Shown piece after piece: positions 52,125 through 61,082 of a DNA stretch of 64,000 nt. The stretch spans positions 61,293 to 125,292 of the forward strand of contig NZ_JABEQH010000011.1 in assembly GCF_014174305.1 (NCBI RefSeq), written 5' to 3'. The notes beneath the pieces are model-generated. The model was not told the DNA's origin. It saw only the letters and a program-made list of their open reading frames with translations, and ran no database searches. How positions within the stretch are numbered: the stretch's first letter is position 1; every line of letters starts with the position of its first letter. The stretch comes from Gluconacetobacter johannae (GTDB taxonomy: Bacteria > Pseudomonadota > Alphaproteobacteria > Acetobacterales > Acetobacteraceae). The position numbers and the translations under genes are program-made.

Positions 52125-53213
52125 ATGCATTCGTCCGTGGCGCGCGCCTGCGAGGTCAGCTGGTTTTCTGCCCTGTGTGATGACGACTATGATTTTCTGG
52201 GGGTGTCCGACCCGGCGCTGCTGTCGTCGTGGCAGCATTGCCGCGATATCGTCCTGAGCGCCGAGAGCGGCGGCTACGACCGGATCCTGCTGCCGTCGGG
52301 CTACAGGATGGGGATCGACACCATCGCCTTTGCCGGCGGCGTCGCGCCGCTGCTCCGCCGGATGCGCCTGTTGACGGCCATCCGCTGCGGCGAGGTCTGG
52401 CCGCCCCAGCAGGCGCGGCAGATCGCCACGCTCGACCAGATGGCGGAAGGGCGGCTGGATATCAACATCATCTCGTCCGACCTGCCGGGCGCGACGCTGG
52501 ACAGCGCCCCGCGCTACCGCCGCACGCTGGAATATATGGGCATCCTGCGCGATCTGCTGTCCGGCCGGCCGGTCGATATCCAGGGGGAGTTCTATCGGCT
52601 GGCGGTCGATCCGCCGCGCCTCACGGCGCATGGCGGGCGCGCCCCGCTGTTCTATTTCGGCGGCCTGTCCGAAGCCGCGCGGGACACGGCGGCGGCGGGC
52701 GCCGATGTCTATCTGATGTGGCCGGACACGCTGGAGGGCGTGCGGGCGGTGCTGGACGACATGCGCGTGCGGGCCGCGCGGGCGGGCCGCACCCTGCGCT
52801 TCGGCTATCGCGTCCATGTGGTGGTGCGCGAGAGCGAATCCGCCGCGCGCGACGCGGCGGCCCGCCTGCTGTCACGGCTGGACGCGGATGTGGGGGAAAC
52901 GATCCGGAGCCGCTCGCTCGACGGGACGTCGGCGGGCGTTGCGCGGCAGAACGCGCTGCGCCAGGCGGCCGACGCCGACGGCTATATCGAAGATCATCTC
53001 TGGACCGGCATCGGCCGCGCGCGCTCGGGCTGCGGCGCGGCCATCGTGGGCGACCCCGACCAGGTGCTGGCCAAGCTGCGCGCCTACCAGGCGCTGGGCC
53101 TGGAGGCCTTTGTCCTGTCCGGCTATCCGCATCAGGCCGAAGGCGATCTGTTCGCCCGCTACGTGCTGCCCCACCTGCACCACGCGCCCATTTCCCGCTT
53201 CGACGGGGCCTGA
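52125..53213 (+). CDS. SsuD-like LLM flavin-dependent monooxygenase
   Basis: 362 aa from ATG 52125. Bacterial luciferase-like fold of the alkanesulfonate monooxygenase group: SAESGGYDRILLPSGYRMGI, FAGGVAPLLRRMRLLTAIRC, QQARQIATLDQMAEGRLDIN, RRTLEYMGILRDLLSG, LFYFGGLSEAARDTAAAGAD, GYRVHVVVRESESAA. SsuD cleaves C-S bonds of sulfonates with FMNH2 and O2. No flavin reductase gene is seen nearby, so reduced flavin must come from elsewhere. Neighbouring TauD, AKR and Gfo/Idh genes support a sulfonate or related substrate. Confidence 0.9.
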   Translation: MHSSVARACEVSWFSALCDDDYDFLGVSDPALLSSWQHCRDIVLSAESGGYDRILLPSGYRMGIDTIAFAGGVAPLLRRMRLLTAIRCGEVWPPQQARQIATLDQMAEGRLDINIISSDLPGATLDSAPRYRRTLEYMGILRDLLSGRPVDIQGEFYRLAVDPPRLTAHGGRAPLFYFGGLSEAARDTAAAGADVYLMWPDTLEGVRAVLDDMRVRAARAGRTLRFGYRVHVVVRESESAARDAAARLLSRLDADVGETIRSRSLDGTSAGVARQNALRQAADADGYIEDHLWTGIGRARSGCGAAIVGDPDQVLAKLRAYQALGLEAFVLSGYPHQAEGDLFARYVLPHLHHAPISRFDGA

Positions 53214-53220
53214 CCGGCCA

Positions 53221-54249
53221 TCACTCCGGGGCCTTCAGATGGCCGAAGCTGGCGGGGCGGCGCGCGCCCTGCGGCAGGGCCAGCGTGCCTTCGGCCACCC
53301 GCCGGCCGAGATAGCGGTAGGTCTGCAACGCCTGCGCCCACATATGCTCGCCGATGCCGATGGCGTCGTACTGCCCCGGCTCCGCGCCTGCGAAGTGCGG
53401 CAGCGGGCGGATGCGGGTGTGGTAGTCGCAGGCGTAGAACAGCGGAAAGGCATAGCGTTCCTCGCGCACCGCGCGGACGCGGTGGGCGGTCGCGACGAAG
53501 GCGCCGGCGGTCATGACCTCCAGCATGTCGCCGATATTGACGACGAAGGTGCCGGGGATGGGCGGCGCGTCGATCCACGCGCCCTGCCCGTTCAGCACCT
53601 CCAGCCCCGGCCGGTCGGCCAGCAGGATGGTGAAGCATTCGTAGTCGGTGTGCGCGCCGATGCCCGGCGCGTCCCGCGCGTCGTCGTCGAACGGGTAGTG
53701 GATCATCCGCAGCTTGGAGGGCGGCGCCTGCGCGTGGCCGTCGAAATAGTGCTCGTCCAGGCCCAGCGCCAGGGCAAAGCCGCGAAACAGGGTGCGGCCC
53801 AGCGCGAACACCGCCTGGTAATAGGCCTGCGCGGCCGCGCGGAACCCCGGCAGGTCCGGCCAGTCGTTCGGCCCCAGCAGGGGCGTGCCGGCCAGCACCA
53901 GCGGATGGTCGGCCGGCACCTCGAAGCCGATGTCGAAGGCTTCCTTATGGTCGGGGCGGCCCGCGCCGTAGATTTCCTCGCCTTCTGGGACGAAGCCCTT
54001 ATGGGTGGCCGAGTCGCCGATATAGTGCGCCATCTTCTTCTCGAACGGCTGGGCGAAGAAATCGCGCGCCGCGCGGGCCAGCCCGTCGATCAGCGCCGGA
54101 TCGACGCCGTGCCCCGCGATGTAGAAGAACCCCACGTCGCGCGCGGCGGCGCCCAGGGCGGCGGCGACCGCCTGCCGGTCCGCCGGGTCGGCGCTGAACA
54201 GGCCCGCCACGTCGACGACCGGCAGGGTGGTGAAGGTGGAGTCGGCCAT
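53221..54249 (-). CDS. Isopenicillin-N-synthase-like 2OG-Fe(II) oxygenase
   Basis: 342 aa from ATG 54249 with AAGGA. N-terminal DIOX_N part [40 protein letters not shown]; catalytic part [20 protein letters not shown] (His200, Asp202), ATAHRVRAV (His256), [12 protein letters not shown] with Arg265. The usual R-x-S is R-x-A here. Members hydroxylate small amino acids, siderophores or polyamines in bacteria. It is divergent from the LysR-ABC transporter genes, with the palindrome GCAAA-N6-TTTGC (54360-54375) between. Confidence 0.92.
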   Translation of the reverse strand: MADSTFTTLPVVDVAGLFSADPADRQAVAAALGAAARDVGFFYIAGHGVDPALIDGLARAARDFFAQPFEKKMAHYIGDSATHKGFVPEGEEIYGAGRPDHKEAFDIGFEVPADHPLVLAGTPLLGPNDWPDLPGFRAAAQAYYQAVFALGRTLFRGFALALGLDEHYFDGHAQAPPSKLRMIHYPFDDDARDAPGIGAHTDYECFTILLADRPGLEVLNGQGAWIDAPPIPGTFVVNIGDMLEVMTAGAFVATAHRVRAVREERYAFPLFYACDYHTRIRPLPHFAGAEPGQYDAIGIGEHMWAQALQTYRYLGRRVAEGTLALPQGARRPASFGHLKAPE

Positions 54250-54359
54250 AGGGATCCTTCTCGTTACCGGTCGCCGAAACAGGTCCGGCCGCATCGTCCC
54301 GCGTCCCCCGGTCCCTTTCGACAGGGCCACCCCATCGTTGCGGATCAAATATGAATTGG

Positions 54360-54375
54360 GCAAAGTAAAGTTTGC
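54360..54375. promoter_or_regulatory. Candidate LysR-type site between oxygenase and LysR
   Basis: GCAAA-GTAAAG-TTTGC, a perfect 5-bp-arm inverted repeat, flanked by ATATG (54349-54353) and CATAT (54375-54379). It lies in the 258-bp divergent promoter region, where a LysR protein would be expected to bind. Confidence 0.45.
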
Positions 54376-54507
54376 ATATCCGGAAAAAGACGGAAAATCC
54401 GCGCTGTTCCGCCGTCATCGCCGCCGGGGCGCGCCCTGTGTCCGCCATGGATCACCGGCGCGGGGTCGTGATATGCTGCCCGGACCATCGACTGCAAGGA
54501 CACACGT

Positions 54508-55461
54508 TTGCCCGCCACCCGGCACGGCACCCACCCCACCCGCTCCGCCCCCGGATTCCACGGCCAGTTGGCCGAGGTCGATCTGCGGTTGCTGCGCGTC
54601 TTTCGCACGGTAGCGACGCGCGGCGGCTTCACGGCGGCGGAAATGGCGCTGGGCAAGAGCAAATCGTCGATCAGCATCGACATTTCGTCGCTGGAAAACC
54701 GTTTGCGGATCCGGCTGTGCCGCCGGGGGCGCGGCGGCTTCGCCCTGACGCCCGAGGGCCGGCAGGTGCTGGAGGCGACCGAGGACCTGCTGCGCGACAT
54801 CGACCGCTTCCGCGACCGGGTGAACGTCGCCGGCGGCGTCCTGTCCGGGCGGTTCACGCTGTATGTCATCGACAACCTGCTGGCCTACGGCGAAACCGGC
54901 ATCGTCCGCGCGCTGGAACTGTTCGCGCGGCGTCACCCCGCCATCTTCATCGACATGGTCTCGGCCCCCGTCGCCGATATCGAACAGGCGCTGCTGGACG
55001 GCCGGGCCACCGCCGCGCTGACCCTGATGCCGCGCGCGCAGCCGGCGCTGTCCGCGACGGGCCTGGTCTCGGAAACGCTGCATCTCTATTGCGGGCGACG
55101 CCATCCGTTCTTCGACCGCGGGGACGCCCCGCTGACGCCGGCCATGCTGGAGGACCAGCGCCTGATCGACGTGTCCGACGCCGCCACCGCCCCCGGCTGG
55201 CCCGCCCTGCGGCGGCGGCTGAGCTTCGCGGCGTCGGCCGGGACCATCGATTCCCGGGCGATGCTGATTATGACCGGGATCTACCTGGGCTTCCTGCCCG
55301 ACGCCTTCGCCGCCCCCCTGGTCCGCGACGGCCATGTGCGGCGGCTGGCCTGCGACGGGCTGCCGCCGCTGGTCACCCGGCTGCATTTCGTGGTGAAGAA
55401 GGACGCCGGAACCAGCCTGATGACCGATACCTTCCGCACCATCCTGGATTCCACATGCTAG
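54508..55461 (+). CDS. LysR-family regulator of the ABC transporter cluster
   Basis: 317 aa; starts with TTG 54508 with AAGGA about 8 bases before. N-terminal extension of about 20 residues, then a wHTH: QLAEVDLRLLRVFRTVATRG, GFTAAEMALGKSKSSISIDI, SSLENRLRIRLCRRGRGGFA. The effector domain begins near SGRFTLYVIDNLLAYGETGI, typical of regulators that monitor amino acid or sulfur compounds. Its stop lies 8 bp before the transporter start, so LysR and transporter are one transcript. Confidence 0.9.
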   Translation: MPATRHGTHPTRSAPGFHGQLAEVDLRLLRVFRTVATRGGFTAAEMALGKSKSSISIDISSLENRLRIRLCRRGRGGFALTPEGRQVLEATEDLLRDIDRFRDRVNVAGGVLSGRFTLYVIDNLLAYGETGIVRALELFARRHPAIFIDMVSAPVADIEQALLDGRATAALTLMPRAQPALSATGLVSETLHLYCGRRHPFFDRGDAPLTPAMLEDQRLIDVSDAATAPGWPALRRRLSFAASAGTIDSRAMLIMTGIYLGFLPDAFAAPLVRDGHVRRLACDGLPPLVTRLHFVVKKDAGTSLMTDTFRTILDSTC

Positions 55462-55469
55462 GACGATCC

Positions 55470-57011
55470 ATGCCCGGCCCCCTTTCTGTCCGAACGTTCC
55501 TGTGGGTGTGCCTGATGCTGGGCCTGCTGGCGGCGCCCGGCGCGCGCGCGCAGGCGCCGTCCTTCGCCGCCGGCGGGCTGACGGTCTGCACCAACCCGAC
55601 CCTGCCGCCCATGACGTTCGTCAACGGCACCGACAGCAGCGACCTGGCGGGGGTGGACATCGACGTCAGCCGCCGGCTGGGCGCGTACTGGCATGTGCCG
55701 GTCAGCTTCGTCTCCATGGATTTCGTCGGCCTGTTCCCCAGCCTGGAGGCCGGGCGCTGCGGCATGGTCATCAGCGGCGTCGTCCGCCAGCCGGCGCGCG
55801 AGGTGAAATTCGACGCCGTGCCCTACCAGCCGACGTCGCTGGTCGTGGTGGCGCGGGCCGGCACCGCGCCCATCGCCGCGATGGCCGACCTGTCGGGCAA
55901 GGTGCTGGCGGTGCAATCGGGCACCAGCTACGCCGCGCGCGTCGCGCAGGAAAATGTGGCCCTGGCCGCCGCCGGCCGGCCGCCGATCGAAATCCAGCAA
56001 TATCCCACCGAGGACCAGGTGGTGCAGCAGGTCCTGATCGGCCGGGCCTTCGCCTTCGTCAGCCAGGATGTCGAACTGGCGTTCCGCCAGACCCAGCTGA
56101 ACGGCAAGGTGTCGGTCATCTTCCAGCCCGACTACCCCGAATTCCGGAATTTCGCGATCTATATCCGCAAGGACGCGCGCGACCGCGCGGCGCTGGCCGG
56201 CGCCATCGCCGCCCTGCGCGACAGCGGCCAGATGACGCCGATCCTGCAACGCTGGCGGATCATACCCGGCGGCGGCGCACAGGAAAGCACCGCGCGGGCG
56301 GCCTCGGGCTTCAACTGGCGGACCTTCGCCTCGGCGCTGGTGTCGCCGGCCTTCGCGCGGGGGGCGGCGATCACCCTGGCGATGGCGGTGCTGTCGCACC
56401 TGACCGCGATCGGGCTGGCCGTTCCGATGGCGATGGTGATGAACGGGCGCGACGGGCTGCTGAAATCCGCGATCCGGGCCTATGTCGCGCTGTTCCGCGC
56501 CGCACCGACCCTGTTGCAGCTTCTGTTCGTGTGGAACGCCCTGCCGCAATTCCTGCCGGTGTTCCGCGAAGCGTGGTTCACGCCGTTCCTGGCCGCCTGG
56601 ATCTCGCTGTCGATCAACGAGGCGGCCTATCAGGTGGAAATCAACCGCGCGGCGCTGCAGGCGATCGACCCGGGGCAGGCGCTGGCCGGCGACGCGCTGG
56701 GCATGACGCGGATGCAGGTCTATCGCCATGTCATCTTCCCGCAGGCGCTGCGTATCGCCCTGCCGTCGACGATCAACGAATTCATCAGCCTTATCAAGAC
56801 GACGTCGCTGGCATCGGTCATCTCGTTGCAGGAACTTCTGGCGGTGACGCAGATCAACGTCGCGCGCACCTTCGAATTTACCGAATATTACGCGGCGGCG
56901 CTGATCTACTACCTGCTGATCGTGTTCTTCTTCCTCTGGGTCCAGAAGCGCATCGAACGGCGCTTTGCCTGGGCCGACCGCCTGAAGGCCACCAGCCATG
57001 CCGCAGCCTGA
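55470..57011 (+). CDS. ABC transporter: fused solute-binding protein and permease (amino acid type)
   Basis: 513 aa from ATG 55470, with AGGA 7 bases before. Signal peptide FLWVCLMLGLLAAPGARAQA; SBP_bac_3 domain about residues 22-265 (GLTVCTNPTLPPMTFVNGTD, VSFVSMDFVGLFPSLEAGRC, KVLAVQSGTSYAARVAQENV); permease about 280-505 with EAA-loop EAAYQVEINRAALQAIDPGQ, GDALGMTRMQVYRHVIFPQA. Fusing binding protein and membrane domain in one chain is typical of glutamine-, cystine- and opine-type polar amino acid importers. It overlaps the ATPase gene by 14 bp. Confidence 0.93.
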   Translation: MPGPLSVRTFLWVCLMLGLLAAPGARAQAPSFAAGGLTVCTNPTLPPMTFVNGTDSSDLAGVDIDVSRRLGAYWHVPVSFVSMDFVGLFPSLEAGRCGMVISGVVRQPAREVKFDAVPYQPTSLVVVARAGTAPIAAMADLSGKVLAVQSGTSYAARVAQENVALAAAGRPPIEIQQYPTEDQVVQQVLIGRAFAFVSQDVELAFRQTQLNGKVSVIFQPDYPEFRNFAIYIRKDARDRAALAGAIAALRDSGQMTPILQRWRIIPGGGAQESTARAASGFNWRTFASALVSPAFARGAAITLAMAVLSHLTAIGLAVPMAMVMNGRDGLLKSAIRAYVALFRAAPTLLQLLFVWNALPQFLPVFREAWFTPFLAAWISLSINEAAYQVEINRAALQAIDPGQALAGDALGMTRMQVYRHVIFPQALRIALPSTINEFISLIKTTSLASVISLQELLAVTQINVARTFEFTEYYAAALIYYLLIVFFFLWVQKRIERRFAWADRLKATSHAAA

Positions 57012-57747
57012 CGCCGCCCCGATGATCGAAGTCCGCAACCTGCAGAAATCCTATGGGGATTTCGCGGTCCTGCGGAACGTGTCCTTCAGCGTCGCGCGGG
57101 GCGAGAAGATCGTGATCCTGGGGCCGTCGGGGTCGGGCAAATCGACCTTGATCCGCTGCTTCAACCGGATCGAACCCCATGACGCCGGCGAGATCGTGAT
57201 CGACGGCGAACGGATCGACCAGACGACCGAACTGACGCGCCTGCGCTGCACGGTGGGCATGGTGTTCCAGAACTACAACCTGTTCCCGCACCTGAGCGTG
57301 CTGGAAAACTGCGCGCTGCCGCCCAGGGTGGTGAAGAAGGCCGGGCGCGAGGCGGCCGAGGACCTGGCGATGAATTTCCTGCATCGCGTGAACATCGCCG
57401 ACCAGGCCCGCAAATATCCCATCCAGCTCTCCGGCGGCCAGCAGCAGCGCGTGGCCATTGCCCGTGCGCTGTGCATGCAGCCGTCGGTAATGCTGTTCGA
57501 CGAACCCACCGCCGCCCTGGACCCCGAGGCCGTGTCGGGGGTCGCCGACATCATGGCCAGCCTGTCCGCCGACGGCATGACGACGCTGTGCGTGACGCAT
57601 GAAATGGGCTTTGCCCGGCGCATCGCCGACCGGATCATCTTCATGGACCAGGGCCGCATCCTGGAATCCGCCCCGCCCGAGGACTTCTTCACCCGGCCCC
57701 GGACCGACCGCGCGCGCGACTTCCTCAGCCAGATGATCCGCTACTGA
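56998..57747 (+). CDS. ABC transporter ATP-binding protein (polar amino acid type)
   Basis: 249 aa. Walker [22 protein letters not shown]-loop [18 protein letters not shown], signature [18 protein letters not shown], Walker [16 protein letters not shown]-loop [16 protein letters not shown]. All intact. It energises the fused permease encoded just upstream. The ATG 56998 overlaps its stop, so translation is coupled. Confidence 0.96.
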   Translation: MPQPDAAPMIEVRNLQKSYGDFAVLRNVSFSVARGEKIVILGPSGSGKSTLIRCFNRIEPHDAGEIVIDGERIDQTTELTRLRCTVGMVFQNYNLFPHLSVLENCALPPRVVKKAGREAAEDLAMNFLHRVNIADQARKYPIQLSGGQQQRVAIARALCMQPSVMLFDEPTAALDPEAVSGVADIMASLSADGMTTLCVTHEMGFARRIADRIIFMDQGRILESAPPEDFFTRPRTDRARDFLSQMIRY

Positions 57748-57786
57748 CCGGTCGCGGGAAAACCGCGCGCCGGCAAGCCTCAAACG

Positions 57787-57816
57787 AAAAAAGGCCCCGC
57801 CACATGTGGCGAGGCC
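57787..57816 (-). terminator. Terminator of the porin gene
   Basis: GGCC-CC-GCCAC / GTGGC-GA-GGCC stem (57793-57816), followed on the minus strand by six T (57792-57787). It lies 44 bp past the porin stop and faces the end of the ABC operon, which it might also serve. Confidence 0.85.
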
Positions 57817-57824
57817 CTTCCACG

Positions 57825-57850
57825 CCGGCCCTTCCGTGTGGAAGGGCCGG
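57825..57850. terminator. Second perfect hairpin at the porin 3' end
   Basis: CCGGCCCTTCC (57825-57835) and GGAAGGGCCGG (57840-57850) with a GTGT loop; 11-bp perfect stem, 10 bp after the porin stop. Probably part of a bipartite 3' structure. Confidence 0.7.
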
Positions 57851-57860
57851 CGCCGTCCCG

Positions 57861-59543
57861 TCAGAACGCCGCCTGGATACGCGCGGCGAACGAGTTGAGG
57901 TCGCGGCCATGCGTGGCCCACGAGGTGGGGCTGTGGCTGAGCAGGATGCGGTTGTAGTCCACCATCACGCGGAAATGGCGGTTCGGATACCAGTTCAGGC
58001 CACCCGACCAGATCGTCTCGCGACCGCCCATGCCGGTCGTACCCGCGCCCTTGTCGTTCAGGTCGGTCACGCTCCAGCGGCCGGAGAGTTCCAGCGCGCC
58101 CCACTGGCCCGCCGCCGGATTGAACTCGTTGAGCACGCCCGGCGCACTGAACGCGCCTTCCCTGAAGTTGTAGCGGCGGCCCTGGCCGAACAGCGTGTAG
58201 TTGCCGGCCACATAGTAACCCTGGAAATTATAGCTCGGCAGATAGGTGCCGGGGGTGCTGTGCGAGCGATCGACACCGATGTGGTAGTATTCCGACTTGA
58301 TGAGGAAATCCTTGTAGCGGATGCCCAGTTCCGGACCGGCGGCCCAGATGTCGGAAACGTTGTTGAGCGTGGCGGCGACGCCGTTGGCGCCGAAGTTCAG
58401 TTCCGGCGGCTCGCTCAGCGTCCCGTAATTGTAGTTGCCGCTGTTGGTGCCGGCGACGCCGACCAGCGTGGGATGGAAGGCGCTGATGGCCGACACGCCC
58501 ATATGGACGTCGACATTCTTGGTCGCCACCGGACGTCCGGCGAAGCGGAACGTGCCGCCGGTCTGGCTGTTGATGGTCGCGGTGTTCGCCGCGCGCGCAC
58601 CGTAGGACTGGCCGGTGAAATAGGCCCCGATCCACCAACGCTTGTCGAAATGCATGCCGCCGACGCTGAAGCGGGCGTCGCCCGCCGCGATCTTGCGGAC
58701 CACATCGGTGATGCCCGGACGTTCCATCATCATGAAGTCGTTCGAGCTTTCGGAATCTTCTTCCGTAACGCGCGGCTGGAAGTAACCAACCGTCAGCACC
58801 GTGTTCTTGAAGCCGGCGTAGTTCAGGTTGGCTTCATACAGGTACTGGGCCGTGGCGCTGCCGCCCGCGGCCATTTCGTTGGAACCGCCGAAGTCCGGCG
58901 TCACGTTGGCCACCCAGTCCTTGTAGCGCCACGAGAAGAACAGACGCATGCGGCGCGTGTTCTGGGTGAAGCCCGGCGGCCTGCCCGTCTCGTTGCCGCG
59001 CGGCGCGCCCTGGCCGAAGAAGCCGCCGAAATCCTCGTGGAAGGCCAGGCCGACCGAGAAGGCATAGGCGCCGTCGTCGGTCGAGAAGGTCGGACGGCCG
59101 TTCGGGAAGCCGATACGCACGCCACCGACATGCACGCTTTCGTCCTTGACGTTCGCGGCCTGGAATTCCAGCCAGGACGACACGATGCCACGATCGGGCG
59201 GCGGCGTGCCCACGCCGGACAGGCCCTTGCCCAGGCCGGAGCCAGGGGCCACCGCGTCACCGATATGGATGTCATGCGCCATGGCCGGAGAAATCCGGGC
59301 CCGGCGGGCCGCCTCGGCGACACGCGCGCGGCGGGCGTCGCCGGCGTTGATCTCGGGCTCGCCCAGACGGGCCTTCAGGATTTTGATCTGGCCCCGCATT
59401 TCCTGCATCTCGCGGCGCAGCTCTTCGAGCTGCGGGTCCCGCGCGCCGGCGGCGGAGGCCGGGTGAATGGTGAACATGGAGCCCAGAAGCGCGGTCGTGC
59501 AAAACAGGGCGGACAGTGTGGATCGAAGCTGCATCTCATCCAT
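57861..59543 (-). CDS. Phosphate-selective porin (OprO/OprP family)
   Basis: 560 aa; ATG 59543, or 59534 (MQLRSTLSALFCTTALLGSM). Signal peptide ends near ASA; then a coiled stretch EELRREMQEMRGQIKILKAR typical of OprP-like trimers. The porin barrel holds GIVSSWLEFQAANVKDESVH, NTRRMRLFFSWRYKDWVANV, TVGYFQPRVTEEDSESSNDF, and ends SFAARIQAAF with Phe. A three-repeat Pho box lies 62-90 bp upstream, so it is induced by phosphate starvation and feeds the Pst system encoded upstream. Confidence 0.93.
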   Translation of the reverse strand: MDEMQLRSTLSALFCTTALLGSMFTIHPASAAGARDPQLEELRREMQEMRGQIKILKARLGEPEINAGDARRARVAEAARRARISPAMAHDIHIGDAVAPGSGLGKGLSGVGTPPPDRGIVSSWLEFQAANVKDESVHVGGVRIGFPNGRPTFSTDDGAYAFSVGLAFHEDFGGFFGQGAPRGNETGRPPGFTQNTRRMRLFFSWRYKDWVANVTPDFGGSNEMAAGGSATAQYLYEANLNYAGFKNTVLTVGYFQPRVTEEDSESSNDFMMMERPGITDVVRKIAAGDARFSVGGMHFDKRWWIGAYFTGQSYGARAANTATINSQTGGTFRFAGRPVATKNVDVHMGVSAISAFHPTLVGVAGTNSGNYNYGTLSEPPELNFGANGVAATLNNVSDIWAAGPELGIRYKDFLIKSEYYHIGVDRSHSTPGTYLPSYNFQGYYVAGNYTLFGQGRRYNFREGAFSAPGVLNEFNPAAGQWGALELSGRWSVTDLNDKGAGTTGMGGRETIWSGGLNWYPNRHFRVMVDYNRILLSHSPTSWATHGRDLNSFAARIQAAF

Positions 59544-59604
59544 TCCAGGGAGGAAACATGACGGCTAGGTAACCTGCCTGAAGTGATCTGCGTGTTATGA
59601 TTCA

Positions 59605-59633
59605 ACCACAGTTTTATGACTGTTTGATGACAG
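59605..59633 (-). promoter_or_regulatory. Pho box upstream of the porin gene
   Basis: On the minus strand CTGTCAT (59633-59627), 4-nt spacer, CAGTCAT (59622-59616), 4-nt spacer, CTGTGGT (59611-59605): three 7-mers with 11-bp spacing, the PhoB dimer arrangement. Confidence 0.9.
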
Positions 59634-59699
59634 ACTGACATCAACGACATATGCCGCAATGAAAGGCCGGGCTCTGCCGGCCTGAGGCCGCGGCCCCCC

Positions 59700-59930
59700 A
59701 TCAGGGATAAACGGATTTGTTTTCAAAATCCTGTCGCCTGTGGCGGGTTTAAGGGCAGCGCCCCATAGGCATTCATCCAGGCCCGTTTTGCGGAGCATCG
59801 GGCCGATTGGTCCGACGGCAAGGGCGTTGCCCTTGACCCACCAGAGGGCCGCGTCCTTTGGAACCCGGCGCTTTACGAAACGAATGGGATGCAGGGGCCG
59901 CGGCCCTGCCGGGTTCGGGCAGCGCCCGAC
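59700..59930. repeat. Degenerate compound repeat, family A (inverted) and B modules
   Basis: 59700-59771 is a diverged inverted family A unit (GGGTTTAAGGGCAGCGCCCC; conserved TTTGTTTTCAAAATCCTG). 59772-59930 continues with hairpin-rich DNA: GGGCGTTGCCC, TCCTTTGGAACCC, then GGGTTCGGGCAGCGCCCGAC, the family B half. No gene is supported here; the stretch separates the pstS terminator from the porin promoter. Confidence 0.6.
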
Positions 59931-59943
59931 CGTGCTGCCCGAC

Positions 59944-59973
59944 AAAAAAAACGGGGGCCCGAAGGCCCCCGTT
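59944..59973 (-). terminator. Intrinsic terminator of pstS
   Basis: AACGGGGGCC (59950-59959) and GGCCCCCGTT (59964-59973), loop CGAA; on the minus strand eight T follow. It lies 26 bp after the pstS stop. Confidence 0.93.
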
Positions 59974-59998
59974 CCATTCCGTATCGTGTCGCAGCCGA

Positions 59999-61003
59999 TT
60001 ACCAGGCCGCGCGGATCGACGTCTTCACCGCGGCCGGCAGGACGACATAATCCAGGCCGCGGGCAATGCCGTCGCCATGATCGAAGGCCCAGCCGAAGAA
60101 TTTGCGAACGGCGGCGCCCTGCGCCGCGTCCTTCGGCTGCTTGGGCACCAGCACGTAGGTGGCCGAGACGATCGGCCACGCGCCCTTGCCCGCCGTGTCC
60201 AGCAGGTCGACCGCGAAATTGGAAGCACCCTTCCAGTCGGCGGCGGCGGCGGCGCGCGAGAAGCTGTCGAGGTTGGCGGTCACGAAGTCGCCGGCCTTGT
60301 CCTTGAGCTGCACCGTCGTCATGTGGTTGCGGCTGGCATAGGCGTATTCGACATAGCCGATTCCGCCTTCGGTGTTGCGTACCGACGCGGCGACGCCGTC
60401 GTTGCCGCGCGCGCCCACGCCACCGGGCCAGGCGATCGAGCTGCCCGCGCCGGCGCCGTCATGCCATGCCTGCGACGCGCCGGCGAGGTACGAGGTGAAC
60501 ACGAAGGTCGTGCCCGACCCGTCGGCGCGATGCACGGTGGCGATCGGCAGGTCCGGCAGGGTGACGCCGGGGTTCAGGGCGGTGATCTTCGGATCGTTCC
60601 ACGACGCGATGTCGCCGGCATAGATCCCGGCCAGGACCTCGCCCGTCAGGCGCAGCTTGCCGGGGGCGACGCCGGGGATGTTCACGACCGGCACGATGCC
60701 GCCCATGACCGTCGGGAACTGGAACAGCGCGCCCTTTTCCAGCTTGGCGGGGTCCATCGGGGCGTCGGACGCGCCGAAATCGACCGTGCCGGCCAGGATC
60801 TGGTTCTGTCCGGCGCTGGAACCGACGCTCTGGTAATTCACGGTCACGCCGCTGGCGCTGCGGCCGGCCGCGCCCCAGGCCTCGTAGATCGGGGCGGCGA
60901 AGCTGGAGCCGGCGCCCGTGATGGCGGCCGCATGCGCGGCGGAAAGGGCGGCGGGGCTGGCCGCCAGCAGGACGGCGGCAAACACTGTAACAGGACGACG
61001 CAT
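59999..61003 (-). CDS. pstS: Periplasmic phosphate-binding protein PstS
   Basis: 334 aa from ATG 61003 with GGA upstream. Signal peptide MRRPVTVFAAVLLAASPAAL ... AHA. Phosphate-binding loops: ITGAGSSFAAPIYEAWGAAG, SVGSSAGQNQILAGTVDFGA, SDAPMD and RADGSGTTFVFTSYLAGASQ, where the conserved Ser, Asp, Arg and Thr ligands sit. It captures phosphate for PstCAB. It is transcribed from a Pho box that lies within the 3' end of phoR, downstream of phoU-phoB-phoR, an order different from the common pstSCAB. Confidence 0.95.
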   Translation of the reverse strand: MRRPVTVFAAVLLAASPAALSAAHAAAITGAGSSFAAPIYEAWGAAGRSASGVTVNYQSVGSSAGQNQILAGTVDFGASDAPMDPAKLEKGALFQFPTVMGGIVPVVNIPGVAPGKLRLTGEVLAGIYAGDIASWNDPKITALNPGVTLPDLPIATVHRADGSGTTFVFTSYLAGASQAWHDGAGAGSSIAWPGGVGARGNDGVAASVRNTEGGIGYVEYAYASRNHMTTVQLKDKAGDFVTANLDSFSRAAAAADWKGASNFAVDLLDTAGKGAWPIVSATYVLVPKQPKDAAQGAAVRKFFGWAFDHGDGIARGLDYVVLPAAVKTSIRAAW

Positions 61004-61082
61004 CGGGTTTCCGATCCCCTGGACGAATATGAAAATCCGGCCCGGGCGCACACGCATGGCATCCCCCGGACCCGGCCCCGTC

